From contig CALXUG010000008.1 in NCBI GenBank assembly GCA_944391625.1, forward strand, positions 1 to 64,000: DNA of 64,000 nt. The letters run 5' to 3'. A program made the position numbers and the translations under genes. How positions within the stretch are numbered: the first letter of the stretch is position 1; each line of letters opens with the position of its first letter. A model generated the notes under the pieces. The model was not told the origin of the DNA. It did not search any database and was given only the letters and a program-made list of their open reading frames with translations. Of this stretch, positions 37,874-46,309 are shown piece by piece. This DNA is from an uncultured Clostridia bacterium. Lineage in GTDB: Bacteria > Bacillota > Peptococcia > Peptococcales > Peptococcaceae.

Positions 37874-38923
37874 GTGAAAAAGAAAAATGTTATAAGTTTA
37901 ATAAAATATTATACAGAAAAAAATGATGTGAGTTTTCGCAATGAAGCTTATGAAATTGCGAAGGAATTTGATGCATCGGGAGATTATCAGCTTGCGGAGT
38001 ATGTTATGTCGTTATTATCCAATGTGAACACATTTGTACCACAGGTAGCAGAAAATGTGTCTCCTTTTTTTGAAAAAATTGATTCTACTGTTGATATGTT
38101 GTTACTTCCTGATGAAATTACAAATGACTTGATAGGAGTGGTAAATGCAATTGAACATCACATTGGAATTAATAAGTTCCTTTTTCAAGGAGCTCCAGGA
38201 ACTGGAAAAACGGAAGCGGTAAAGCAATTGGCACGAATCTTAAACAGAGAGATTTTTATGGTAGACTTTTCTGCTGTTATAGATAGTAAACTTGGCCAGA
38301 CACAAAAAAATTTGTCTATGTTATTTAAAGAAATAAATCAATTTGTTCAACCCCATAAAGTAATAGTGATGTTTGATGAGATTGATGCATTAGCATTGGA
38401 TCGTACAAATCAAAATGATTTGAGAGAAATGGGGCGAGTAACCTCGGCAATGTTAAAAGAGTTTGATAGAATGAATGAAAATGTTGTTTTGGTTGCAACA
38501 ACGAATCTTTATCAGTATTTTGATAAAGCGTTGATAAGAAGATTCGATTCTGTTATTGATTTTAACCGTTATTCGCAGGAAGATCTTCTTTCTATCGCCG
38601 AAAAAATGCTGGATAGATATCTTGATAAGCTGAAACTTGCGAATAGGGACATTAGATTGTTCAGAAAAATAATGAAATTAATGCCACAACTACCATATCC
38701 GGGAGAACTAAAAAATTTGATTAAGACGTCAGTTGCTTTTAGTAATCCAAATGATGGCATGGATTATTTTAGAAGATTATACTATGCAGTATGTAATGAA
38801 AAGCCGGAAGACTTGAAAAAATTGAAGAACCAAAAATTTACAATTAGGGAAATGGAAATATTGGTAGGAAGATCTAAAAGTAGTGTGGCTCGTGATTTGA
38901 AAGAAGGTGTAAATGATGAATAA
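37874..38923 (+). CDS. AAA+ ATPase of an ATPase/subtilase module
   Basis: A 349-residue single-domain AAA+ ATPase. An N-terminal helical part (about 1-75) precedes Walker A GAPGTGKT (106-113), Walker B VIVMFDEIDALAL, sensor 1 VLVATTNL and the arginine-finger region KALIRRFDSVIDF. The C-terminus has a helical lid and ends in a helix-turn-helix-like VGRSKSSVARDLKEG. It starts at GTG 37874 behind AGGGGGGCG and overlaps the protease gene by 11 bp. Base use is much more AT-rich than in neighbouring genes, pointing to transfer. The likely role is to unfold or deliver substrates to, or regulate, the partner protease; this is inference. Confidence 0.88.
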   Translation: MKKKNVISLIKYYTEKNDVSFRNEAYEIAKEFDASGDYQLAEYVMSLLSNVNTFVPQVAENVSPFFEKIDSTVDMLLLPDEITNDLIGVVNAIEHHIGINKFLFQGAPGTGKTEAVKQLARILNREIFMVDFSAVIDSKLGQTQKNLSMLFKEINQFVQPHKVIVMFDEIDALALDRTNQNDLREMGRVTSAMLKEFDRMNENVVLVATTNLYQYFDKALIRRFDSVIDFNRYSQEDLLSIAEKMLDRYLDKLKLANRDIRLFRKIMKLMPQLPYPGELKNLIKTSVAFSNPNDGMDYFRRLYYAVCNEKPEDLKKLKNQKFTIREMEILVGRSKSSVARDLKEGVNDE

Positions 38924-41186
38924 TGTCTTACAGCTTAAGGGAAGATTTGAGCAACGACCAAATAGTTCAAGACCAGGCCTTCCGAAACTTCCAAAAGGGA
39001 AAAGTGTTTCGGCAGCACATCTTTGTGAATTAGCAGAGCAGCTGAATAGAATTCTTGACTATTGGACAAAAAATACAGATATTGGTGGTGCTTTAGTAAG
39101 TGTCCATTATAAGCATATAGTTGCGAAAAGTAATCGACTGAAAATTCTTCTGGCGGAAAATGGAAAATCACCAACAGACTCTATTCGAGGTGTTAAATTT
39201 GCTTGGGAGCCGGATGATGCAGACAGAGAAGTGCAAAAGCATGTTTTTACTCATTTTGTTTCACTAAAAGCAATAGAAAAATCAATTGAAGTTCTAAATA
39301 ATACGGCAACGATTATTAAAAAACATTACAATGGGTCTATTGATAGTAAGATTATAGAGGCATTGGATAAAAAAGCAAAATATAGTTTTAATGAAGTATC
39401 CAAAACCAATTTTTTTAAAACAGTGGTTGATGGATTTTATGTTGAAAGATTTGATATTGATAGAGCCGCTGAAGAAATAACGGAAGAAGCAATTATCACT
39501 ATCTATCAAACAGGAGTTGATACAAAAAAACTTCTTTCAAAGTTCGGAATTAATATAGTTGATGAGCGTATCATTGATGGAACTACATTAAGGCTGAATC
39601 CTGATGAAGTTAAGTTGTTATACAATAATGCCTCGTATTTGATAGCTATGGGGGTTACAGATTTTTCTGAGATTTCAAGAGAAGATATGTTAGATGTATA
39701 TGAGGATGTAGAAGACGATTTTGGAGTGTCAATTCCGCATCCGAAAAATGAACCAATAATAGGTGTTATAGATACTCAGTTCAATGAAAAAGTGTATTTT
39801 AACAAGTGGGTTGAATATAAAAATTTGTTGGATCCTAATATCCCTTTGACAAAAGAGGACTATGAACATGGAACAGGAGTAAGTTATATTATAGTGGATG
39901 GTCCTCATGGAAATCCAGAACTTGACGATGGTTGTGGTAGATTTCGAGTAAGGCATTTTGGAGTGGCAACACAGAATGGATTTAGTTCTTTTACTGTTTT
40001 AAAAATGATTAGAAATATTGTTGCATCCAATAGGGACATTAAAGTTTGGAATTTATCATTAGGTTCAAAGCTTGAAATTAAGCCGAACTTTATTTCACCA
40101 GAAGCGGCGGAACTTGATCGTATCCAAAGCGAATACGATGTTATTTTTGTAGTAGCGGGTACAAATGTTCCTGTAGGAGTTAGCAAAAAGGATATGAGAA
40201 TTGGTTCTCCAGCAGATTCACTTAATTCCATGGTGGTTAATGCTGTGGACTTTAAGGGAAATTCTGCTTCCTATACTAGGGTTGGTCCAGTTTTATCATT
40301 TTTCCATAAACCGGATGTTAGTTATTATGGCGGCGATGGAGTGGTATATACTGATAAAATGGTTGTATGTAGAGATGACATGGGGGCGGCGTATGTAAAG
40401 GGAACTTCATTTGCTGCACCTTGGATTTCACGTAAGCTAGCATATTTGATCCACATTATGGGATTAAGTCGAGAAGTGGCTAAAGCTCTATTAATTGATG
40501 CAGCAGCTGGATGGAATCGAAAAGATGATGTTTCACATAGAATAGGATACGGTGTTGTACCTAAGCACATTAATGATATTATAAAAACATCTAGTGACGA
40601 AATACGTTTTATTATAACAGGTGTATCGGAGGAATACGAAACTTACACATATAATCTGCCGGTGCCTATTGTAGATAATGCGCATCCATTTTATGCAAGA
40701 GCGACATTGGCATATTTTCCACATTGTGATCGCAATCAAGGTGTAGATTATACGAGTACGGAAATGGACATTCATTTTGGCAGGGTCATTGCCCAAAAAG
40801 GGTCAACAAAGATTAAAGCTATTGATAACAATCAACAATCCGAGGATAAATTGCTTATCCTATATGAGGAAGATGCAAGAAAGATGTATCGTAAATGGGA
40901 TAATATCAAGCATATTAGTGAGGAAATAAAAAACACTAGGATACCACGAAAAGCTTATGATTCTGGTTTGTGGGGGCTTAAGATTAATACAAAAGAGCGC
41001 CTACAGAAAAGAAAAGAACCGCTTCAATTTGGTGTGGTTGTAACATTAAAAGAAATGAATGGTGTAAATCGTATTGATGATTTTGTGAAAATGTGCCTTG
41101 CACGAGGCTGGTTGGTTAATAGGCTTGATATTGAAAACCAATTGGATATATATGCTAAGGCTGAAGAAGAAATTGAATTTGAATAA
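38913..41186 (+). CDS. Subtilisin-like S8 serine protease of an ATPase/subtilase module
   Basis: A 757-residue cytoplasmic protease without signal peptide. The N-terminal 280 residues form an uncharacterised alpha/beta region. The catalytic triad is intact: Asp287 in IIGVIDTQF, His319 in YEHGTGVSY and Ser499 in KGTSFAAPW; the oxyanion region around VVAGTN is present. About 200 residues follow, with EEYETYTYNLPVPI and DFVKMCLARGWLVN. ATG 38913 follows AAGGTGTAA inside the ATPase gene. Two-gene AAA ATPase plus subtilase operons are reported in defence islands (from memory, the names IteA and IteS have been used); homology was not checked. Confidence 0.88.
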   Translation: MMNNVLQLKGRFEQRPNSSRPGLPKLPKGKSVSAAHLCELAEQLNRILDYWTKNTDIGGALVSVHYKHIVAKSNRLKILLAENGKSPTDSIRGVKFAWEPDDADREVQKHVFTHFVSLKAIEKSIEVLNNTATIIKKHYNGSIDSKIIEALDKKAKYSFNEVSKTNFFKTVVDGFYVERFDIDRAAEEITEEAIITIYQTGVDTKKLLSKFGINIVDERIIDGTTLRLNPDEVKLLYNNASYLIAMGVTDFSEISREDMLDVYEDVEDDFGVSIPHPKNEPIIGVIDTQFNEKVYFNKWVEYKNLLDPNIPLTKEDYEHGTGVSYIIVDGPHGNPELDDGCGRFRVRHFGVATQNGFSSFTVLKMIRNIVASNRDIKVWNLSLGSKLEIKPNFISPEAAELDRIQSEYDVIFVVAGTNVPVGVSKKDMRIGSPADSLNSMVVNAVDFKGNSASYTRVGPVLSFFHKPDVSYYGGDGVVYTDKMVVCRDDMGAAYVKGTSFAAPWISRKLAYLIHIMGLSREVAKALLIDAAAGWNRKDDVSHRIGYGVVPKHINDIIKTSSDEIRFIITGVSEEYETYTYNLPVPIVDNAHPFYARATLAYFPHCDRNQGVDYTSTEMDIHFGRVIAQKGSTKIKAIDNNQQSEDKLLILYEEDARKMYRKWDNIKHISEEIKNTRIPRKAYDSGLWGLKINTKERLQKRKEPLQFGVVVTLKEMNGVNRIDDFVKMCLARGWLVNRLDIENQLDIYAKAEEEIEFE

Positions 41187-41198
41187 AAAGGAATTGGG

Positions 41199-41224
41199 CC
41201 TAATGTAATTTCAATTACATTAGG
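41199..41224. other. 12-bp palindromic hairpin after the S8 gene
   Basis: CCTAATGTAATT (41199-41210) and AATTACATTAGG (41213-41224) pair perfectly. No T run follows, so it may be a weak terminator, an element end or a protein site. Confidence 0.45.
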
Positions 41225-41541
41225 TGTTCACTTAGCGCTATTTTTAGGGTTTCACAGTAAAGTGTGTAAATTTTTTTTAGGGCGGGGTTTGTCAAGTAAA
41301 CATTCATGCCGCTTTAGGCTCCACCATAAATGAAACCATGTGATTGCGCAAGTTGCACAAAAATCTTCTTTGGCGTATGATTTAGGTAACGGCAATGGTC
41401 GATTCTATTATGAGCTTGCAGCTCGTCAAGTAAACTGATTTTGTGGCTTCCTCATTTGCACCACCACCTGTCCAGCCGCTTGCGGCAAAAGGACGTACAG
41501 TAAAATAACAACAGACAGAAAGCCGTGCCGTAACTTTTTTT
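41225..41541 (+). other. Structured non-coding region upstream of the IS110 relic
   Basis: No gene is visible. There are an exact direct repeat GTCAAGTAAAC at 41291-41301 and 41425-41435, and hairpins GAGCT-tgc-AGCTC (41412-41424) and GCCGC-tt-GCGGC (about 41476-41487). In IS110-group elements the non-coding end upstream of the transposase encodes the bridge RNA, so this may be a decayed one. Confidence 0.4.
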
Positions 41542-41913
41542 ATGGAGGGAACCCTCTTGGAAAAAATTTACGACAATTGTTGTGGTATTGATGTACACAA
41601 AAAACTTATGGTTGCTTGTTTCCTACATGGAAGGGAACTGGAAATCCGAGAGTTTGGTGCAACAACGCGAGAACTACTTGAACTCGCACAGTGGCTTTTT
41701 GATGGTAATTGAGAAATGGTTGCGATGGAAAGTACCGCTTCTTACTGGAAACCTTTATATAATGTACTTGAATCCTCAGACATTCCTGCGATGGTCGTCA
41801 ATGCCAGAGATATGAAAAATGTACCGGGTAGAAAAACCGATGTGCAGGATGCGGTGGAATTGTCAATAATGGTTGGCTCTACTTTTATTGTAACACTCCA
41901 GTTTATCCATTAG
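41542..41913 (+). pseudogene. IS110-family transposase, N-terminal fragment with an internal stop
   Basis: From ATG 41542 (behind TTTTTTTATGGAGGG-like sequence) the frame reads CCGIDVHKKLMVACFLHGRE, the DEDD RuvC-like start of IS110 transposases. It is interrupted by TGA at 41710-41712 where the family normally has Cys or similar (DGN-stop-EMVAMESTASYW). Then VVNARDMKNVPGRKTDVQDA follows. After about residue 110 the family sequence is lost, so the central part and the Ser-containing C-terminal domain are missing. The relic is inactive. It marks insertion at the edge of the AAA/S8 region. Confidence 0.85.
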
Positions 41914-41956
41914 ATTTATAATATAATCATTTTTAGGTTGTCTTGACATAGGATAT

Positions 41957-42004
41957 AAAGTGCTTTTGAGCAGAATGAATTGTTCTGTTCAAGGGCACTT
42001 TTTT
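41957..42004 (+). terminator. Terminator between the IS110 relic and the deacetylase gene
   Basis: Outer arms AAAGTGC (41957-41963) and GCACTTT (41995-42001) with inner arms TTGA and CAGAA/TTCTG form an interrupted stem followed by T5. Confidence 0.7.
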
Positions 42005-42090
42005 GTTTTGCAAAACAGTTGAATAAAAAGACAGTAATAAAGCTATGGATTTTACATATAATGTTTCAGGCTTGTTTGTAAGGAGCGGCA

Positions 42091-42126
42091 ATGAGCAAAT
42101 GTAAGGTTGTTGCCAATGATTACTAG
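42091..42126 (+). CDS. Possible 11-residue leader peptide
   Basis: ATG 42091 has a good ribosome site (TAAGGAGCGGCA) and encodes MSKCKVVANDY. Its stop TAG lies in the AGGAGGG ribosome site of the deacetylase gene, so its translation could control initiation there. Short frames with ribosome sites also arise by chance. Confidence 0.35.
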   Translation: MSKCKVVANDY

Positions 42127-42138
42127 GAGGGAGAATGT

Positions 42139-42849
42139 ATGCGGGTTTATTTTTTTTCAAAACGGCTGATTCAGACGGTTTTGATTGGCATCTGCTGTCT
42201 GATTGCCTTTGGAGTGGTCTGGTCATTTCTGAATGGTGATGAAGCGACTGTGATGGCTGATCCGGTTTACCAGGGACAGACCACAGAGCAAAAGGTTGCG
42301 CTGGCCATCAATGTAGATTGGGGAGAAGACATCGTGCCGCAAATGCTGGATGTGTTAAAAGCCAATGATGTGAAGGCTACATTTTTTGTGACAGGGCGGT
42401 TTGCGGAAAAGTTTCCGGAGGTGGTGCAGCAGATTTCGGAAGCAGGTCATGAAATTGGCAATCACGGGTATAAGCATCCCCATCCCGATCAGCTCAGTGT
42501 AGCGCAGAATCAAAAGGATATTACAGACAGTGAAGTGATTTTAGAAAAATTGACAGGAACAAAGCCCAAGTTATATGCACCGCCTTATGGCGAACACGGA
42601 CAGACCTGTCTGCAGGCAGCAGAACAATGCGGTTATACCACCATACTTTGGACAGCGGATACGGTAGACTGGGAAGAACCGGCTCCTTCCCATGATACAC
42701 TGGTACAGCGGGTGACCGGCGATAAATTGACCAATGGAGCCATTTTGCTCATGCATCCCAAAGCCCATACTGCGGAAGCGCTGCCGGATATTATCGGCAC
42801 CATTAAGGCTAAAGGTTATCAATGCGTGAAAGTGTCAGAGGTGCTATGA
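42139..42849 (+). CDS. Polysaccharide deacetylase (NodB domain, PdaB/YlxY-like)
   Basis: A 236-residue protein with an N-terminal membrane anchor (VLIGICCLIAFGVVWSFL) and a NodB domain. Motif 1 is ALAINVDWGEDIV, the PdaB-like form in place of TFDDG. Motif 2 is HEIGNHGYKHPHP with the metal histidines, then YAPPYGEHG, and the late LLMHPKAHTAEALPDII. It probably modifies peptidoglycan outside the membrane. It overlaps dacF by ATGA, and an M16 peptidase gene follows, comparable to the ylxY-mlpA neighbourhood of Bacillus. Substrate and sporulation role are inferred. Confidence 0.88.
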   Translation: MRVYFFSKRLIQTVLIGICCLIAFGVVWSFLNGDEATVMADPVYQGQTTEQKVALAINVDWGEDIVPQMLDVLKANDVKATFFVTGRFAEKFPEVVQQISEAGHEIGNHGYKHPHPDQLSVAQNQKDITDSEVILEKLTGTKPKLYAPPYGEHGQTCLQAAEQCGYTTILWTADTVDWEEPAPSHDTLVQRVTGDKLTNGAILLMHPKAHTAEALPDIIGTIKAKGYQCVKVSEVL

Positions 42850-43706
42850 AAAAGAAGTTGCGAACTCTGATTTGCCTGGTGCTTATCTGGCTGCTGGCGG
42901 TTCCTGCATGGGGGGAAGTGGTTCCGGCAGTGACGGCAGAGGCAGCAGTGGTGATGGATATGGATACCGGTCAGGTTTTATACGGAAAACGGGAGCATGA
43001 GCGTCGGCCGCCGGCCAGTTTGACCAAGGTGATGACCGGTTATCTGGCGGTAAAACAAAAAGAGCTGCAGCAAGTTGTAACGGTGACAGAAACAGCTGCA
43101 GAAACGGGAGAATCGTCATTAAATTTAAAAGCAGGTGATCAGCTGACCTTTGCCAATTTATTGCATGGCGCATTGATGAAATCGGCCAATGATGCCTGTG
43201 TGGCTTTGGCTGAGCATATGGCAGGCAGCGAGGAGGTTTTTGTGCAAAATATGAATTTGCAGGCATGTTTGCTGGGCTGCGCCAATACCAACTTTAAAAA
43301 CTCCAATGGATTGCCTGCCGAGGATCATTATTCCTCTGCCTATGACTTGGCTGTGATGACCCGCGCCGCCATGCAGAATGAAATCTTTGCAGAAATCGTA
43401 CAGAAACAGCAGCATATGGTGCGCTGGACAGATGGCCGCCAGTTGCTGGTGCGCAACACCAATCGGCTGCTGCGGGAATATCCCGGCGCCATTGGGGTAA
43501 AAACAGGCACTACCAATGAAGCGGGACAATGTTTGATTGCCGTTGCCGAAAAAGAAGGGAAACGAATCATTGTTGTAGTATTGAAAAGTAAGAACCGCTT
43601 TTTGGATGCGGTGAATTTATTGGATTATGGCTTGTCTTCTCAGCGCAAGTCGGGTATACTGAGCAATAGAATACAACATCAGCCGCAGCTGTCGGGGATT
43701 GCCTGA
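42846..43706 (+). CDS. dacF: D-alanyl-D-alanine carboxypeptidase (DacF-like)
   Basis: A 286-residue S11-family penicillin-binding protein that trims the pentapeptide D-Ala. It has a signal peptide (LICLVLIWLLAVPAWG), the SxxK motif SLTK (Ser58-Lys61), SAN in LMKSANDACVALAEHM, and KTG in IGVKTGTTNEAG. The length is short: the C-terminal beta domain of most DacA/DacF enzymes is absent. ATG 42846 overlaps the upstream stop as ATGA; the longer frame from 42822 is not preceded by a ribosome site. Confidence 0.92.
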   Translation: MKKKLRTLICLVLIWLLAVPAWGEVVPAVTAEAAVVMDMDTGQVLYGKREHERRPPASLTKVMTGYLAVKQKELQQVVTVTETAAETGESSLNLKAGDQLTFANLLHGALMKSANDACVALAEHMAGSEEVFVQNMNLQACLLGCANTNFKNSNGLPAEDHYSSAYDLAVMTRAAMQNEIFAEIVQKQQHMVRWTDGRQLLVRNTNRLLREYPGAIGVKTGTTNEAGQCLIAVAEKEGKRIIVVVLKSKNRFLDAVNLLDYGLSSQRKSGILSNRIQHQPQLSGIA

Positions 43707-43745
43707 CAGCTGTTCTTAAATCCAGAAGAATTGGAGTGTGCAGCC

Positions 43746-44993
43746 ATGCAAAGTTTAAATTATAAAGTTACCACGTTGGAAAACGGTATTCGGGTGATAA
43801 CCGAAACAGTCAACCATGTGCAGTTTATGTCGCTGGGCATCTGGGTGGGCGTGGGTTCCCGCTATGAATCAGAACAGGAATGGGGAATCACCCATTTTAT
43901 AGAGCATATGCTGTTTAAAGGGACTGAAAAGCGTACAGCAGAACAGATTTCCGGCACCATTGATGCCGTGGGCGGTCAGCTAAATGCCTTTACCAGCAAA
44001 GAGAATACCTGCTATTATGTAAAAACATTGACAGAACATTTTCCGCTGGCAGTAGATGTGTTGTCGGATATGTTCCTGCACAGCAAATTTGACAATGAAG
44101 AAATTGCCAAAGAGCGGGAAGTCATCATCGAAGAAATTAAAATGTATGAGGATACACCGGATGATCAGGTGCATGATATGCTTTCTGCCAATCTGTGGCC
44201 CGCTCATCCACTGGGACGAGCCATTTTAGGCACAGAAGAAAGTATTGCCGCCTTTGATCATGATGCACTCAAAGCATATATGAAACGGTATTATACAGGC
44301 AGCAATATTGTAGTATCTGCGGTGGGTAATATCACCCATGAGCAGGTTGTGGCAGCCATTCGGCAAACCCTGGGGCAGATTCCGAAAGGGGAAAAAAATC
44401 AATGCTTGCGGGCAGGTACAACTGCAGCCGGTTTGCATTGTAATTATAAAGAAATTGCCCAGAGCCAAATTTGTGTGGCTATGCCAGGGGTGGCCAAAGA
44501 AGATGCACGCCTGTTCCCGCTGAGTATTTTGAATACCTATCTGGGCGGCGGTATGAGTGCGCGGTTGGTAAAGAAAATTCGGGAAGAGGAAGGACTGGCT
44601 TATTCGGTATATTCCTATAACGGTTCCTACAGTGATACCGGCGCATTTGTCATTGCCGTGGGCACCAGACCGGAAAACTGCCAGCAAGTGGTGGATATCA
44701 TATTAGAAGAGCTGGAAGATATCCGCCAAAAGGGCATCACCCAGCAGGAGCTGGAAAAAGCATTTTCACAGCTCAAAGGCAGCCTATTCATGGGGCTGGA
44801 AACGGTCAATAGCCGCATGAATAAGCTGGGCCGTTCTTTGCTGGCCTATGACAGGGTAATCACGCCGGAAGAAAATGTGGCAGAGTTGGCAAAGGTGACC
44901 GTGGCCGACGTCAAACAGCTGGCCGAAGAAATTTTTGCCAAGGATAAGCTGGAAATCACTGTTTTGGGTACAGTAAAAATGCTTCAAGTATAG
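43746..44993 (+). CDS. M16-family zinc peptidase (MlpA/YmxG-like)
   Basis: A 415-residue pitrilysin/processing-peptidase family protein with the inverted zinc motif HFIEH (His50-His54, in WGITHFIEHMLFKGTEKR) and the distal glutamate in EVIIEEIKMYEDTP. The C-terminal domain has GGGMSARLVKKIREEEGLAYSVYSY. ATG 43746 follows GGAGTGTGCAGCC; an upstream in-frame TTG at 43731 is inside the ribosome site region. It is cytoplasmic. Its position after deacetylase and dacF supports the MlpA-like neighbourhood. Confidence 0.92.
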   Translation: MQSLNYKVTTLENGIRVITETVNHVQFMSLGIWVGVGSRYESEQEWGITHFIEHMLFKGTEKRTAEQISGTIDAVGGQLNAFTSKENTCYYVKTLTEHFPLAVDVLSDMFLHSKFDNEEIAKEREVIIEEIKMYEDTPDDQVHDMLSANLWPAHPLGRAILGTEESIAAFDHDALKAYMKRYYTGSNIVVSAVGNITHEQVVAAIRQTLGQIPKGEKNQCLRAGTTAAGLHCNYKEIAQSQICVAMPGVAKEDARLFPLSILNTYLGGGMSARLVKKIREEEGLAYSVYSYNGSYSDTGAFVIAVGTRPENCQQVVDIILEELEDIRQKGITQQELEKAFSQLKGSLFMGLETVNSRMNKLGRSLLAYDRVITPEENVAELAKVTVADVKQLAEEIFAKDKLEITVLGTVKMLQV

Positions 44994-45022
44994 TTGTCAA
45001 ATATGGTTGTTAAAAGGCGCAA

Positions 45023-45547
45023 TCAGCGTGGAGTTCCCTGCAAAAAGTTGTTCAGCAGATTTTTGACCAGCGGGTTTTCCAGCAGCTGTTGAATATCCTC
45101 TGGTTTGGGTACAGGCGGCGCTGATGCCACAGCGGCATTGGGCATTGTTGGTGCTGCCGGACGCATCGTGGGTTGTTCGGTATGGGATGATGCGGCTACG
45201 TCAATGGGCGGTTCAGCCATAACAGGCTGTTCGGACGGCATACTGCGGGCCTGCAGGGCAGTCAGATAGGTGGTGAGCAGCGGCAGTATGCTTTCTACAG
45301 AGCCGATTAAATTATTCAAATCCACAGTGATGCTTTGCACATTATTGCAAAATTCCCGCACAGAACTGCAGCCGGTGCTGATCAGCGCTGGGGTGTCGCT
45401 GAGCCGGAATTTGCTGATAGTTCCCCTTCTGGGACGCACACGGCAGGGCGGCGGTGTGGGCCGCATAACCGGATGGGATAAATTTTGGTTTATGACTCTT
45501 TCTCGCTGTGTTATATCCATCACAGGAATCTGGCGCATTCTGGACAT
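45023..45547 (-). CDS. Hypothetical protein with Pro/Ala-rich tail
   Basis: A 174-residue protein I do not recognise. The N-terminus (MSRMRQIPVMDITQRE) is basic, a middle helix contains CNNVQSITVDLNNLIGSVESILPLLTTYLTALQ, then a Pro/Ala/Met-rich linker and the end IQQLLENPLVKNLLNNFLQ. There is no signal peptide. ATG 45547 is six bases after AAAGGAGG, which argues against the longer frame to 45730. The composition, a helix plus a low-complexity tail, would suit a spore or surface-structure protein, but nothing proves this. Confidence 0.6.
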   Translation of the reverse strand: MSRMRQIPVMDITQRERVINQNLSHPVMRPTPPPCRVRPRRGTISKFRLSDTPALISTGCSSVREFCNNVQSITVDLNNLIGSVESILPLLTTYLTALQARSMPSEQPVMAEPPIDVAASSHTEQPTMRPAAPTMPNAAVASAPPVPKPEDIQQLLENPLVKNLLNNFLQGTPR

Positions 45548-45694
45548 AAACATCCTCCTTTGAGCTGCCTGAAGGGCAGAACAGTAATTGTATGTAATAC
45601 TATATGCAGCACAGTGGAAGATGGTGCAGCAGTATTGTGAAAAAACAGTCAGTACCATGAAATATTTAATATAGAGAAATAAAATCATAACGGA

Positions 45695-45736
45695 ATGCTT
45701 CTGTTTGATCTGCGGATCGGACAGAGGCATTTTTTA
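45695..45736 (+). terminator. Orphan plus-strand terminator
   Basis: AATGCTTCTGTTTGAT (45695-45710) pairs with ATCGGACAGAGGCATT (45717-45732) with G-U pairs, then T6. No plus-strand gene lies just upstream. Confidence 0.6.
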
Positions 45737-45818
45737 TTGTGGGAATAGATTGGTGGGCAGGTAATATGCAATCAAAAAACTGTATTCTAACCTGTATGAA
45801 TTTATTACTAAAAACAAC

Positions 45819-45847
45819 TTGATTATTACTAAATGATATAGTAGAAT
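45819..45847 (+). promoter_or_regulatory. Promoter and operator of BlaI/M56 pair 3
   Basis: TTGATT (45819-45824), 17-bp spacer, TAGAAT (45842-45847). The inverted repeat TACTA-N7-TAGTA (45827-45843) fills the spacer and reaches the -10, and another TTATTACTAAA half-site lies at about 45802-45812. This is the expected place for BlaI binding. Confidence 0.65.
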
Positions 45848-45882
45848 AACTATATAAAATAAATATAATAGGAGTGAAAAAC

Positions 45883-46266
45883 ATGATAAAAATTCAAAAG
45901 ATGTCTGAAACAGAAAAAAAACTGATGGAATTAATCTGGAATGCGGAAGATTTGCCGGTAACTGCTTCTGAAGTGCAGCAGTTGGCCGGCTCCATAAAGG
46001 ATTGGAAGCATACCACAATTGCAACTTTTTTGCAAAACCTTTGTCAGAAAGGAATTTTGCGGGTGGTAAAAAAGGGTAATACCAATTTGTATTATCCGCA
46101 AATTACAAAGAATGAGTATTTACATTTTGAGACAATCTCCTTTTTTCAAGAGGTGCATAATGGCTCGGTGCAAAGTTTCCTGAGTGCTTTGTGTGCGCAA
46201 GAAGGAGAACTGGCATTGGATGAAACCCAGATTGCTGAGTTGAAAGATATGATTCATCGTTTATAG
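45883..46266 (+). CDS. BlaI/MecI-family repressor (pair 3)
   Basis: A 127-residue winged-helix repressor: MSETEKKLMELIWNAEDLPVTASEVQQL, WKHTTIATFLQNLCQKGILRVVKKGNTNLYYPQI, then the dimerisation block HNGSVQSFLSALCAQEGELALDETQIAELKDMI. ATG 45883 lies eight bases after GGAG. It is more divergent than pairs 1 and 2 (SFLSALC in place of SLVASLYDG) and its operator differs (TACTA half-sites). The M56 gene follows 43 bp later. Confidence 0.93.
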   Translation: MIKIQKMSETEKKLMELIWNAEDLPVTASEVQQLAGSIKDWKHTTIATFLQNLCQKGILRVVKKGNTNLYYPQITKNEYLHFETISFFQEVHNGSVQSFLSALCAQEGELALDETQIAELKDMIHRL

Positions 46267-46309
46267 GAATTTTTGGAGTTATTTTGGGAGCAAGAGAGGG
46301 GTGTGCAGA

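Noticed and set aside
45548-45730. N-terminal extension of the hypothetical minus-strand protein
   Set aside because: A strong ribosome site directly before ATG 45547 and the overlapping terminator favour the short form.
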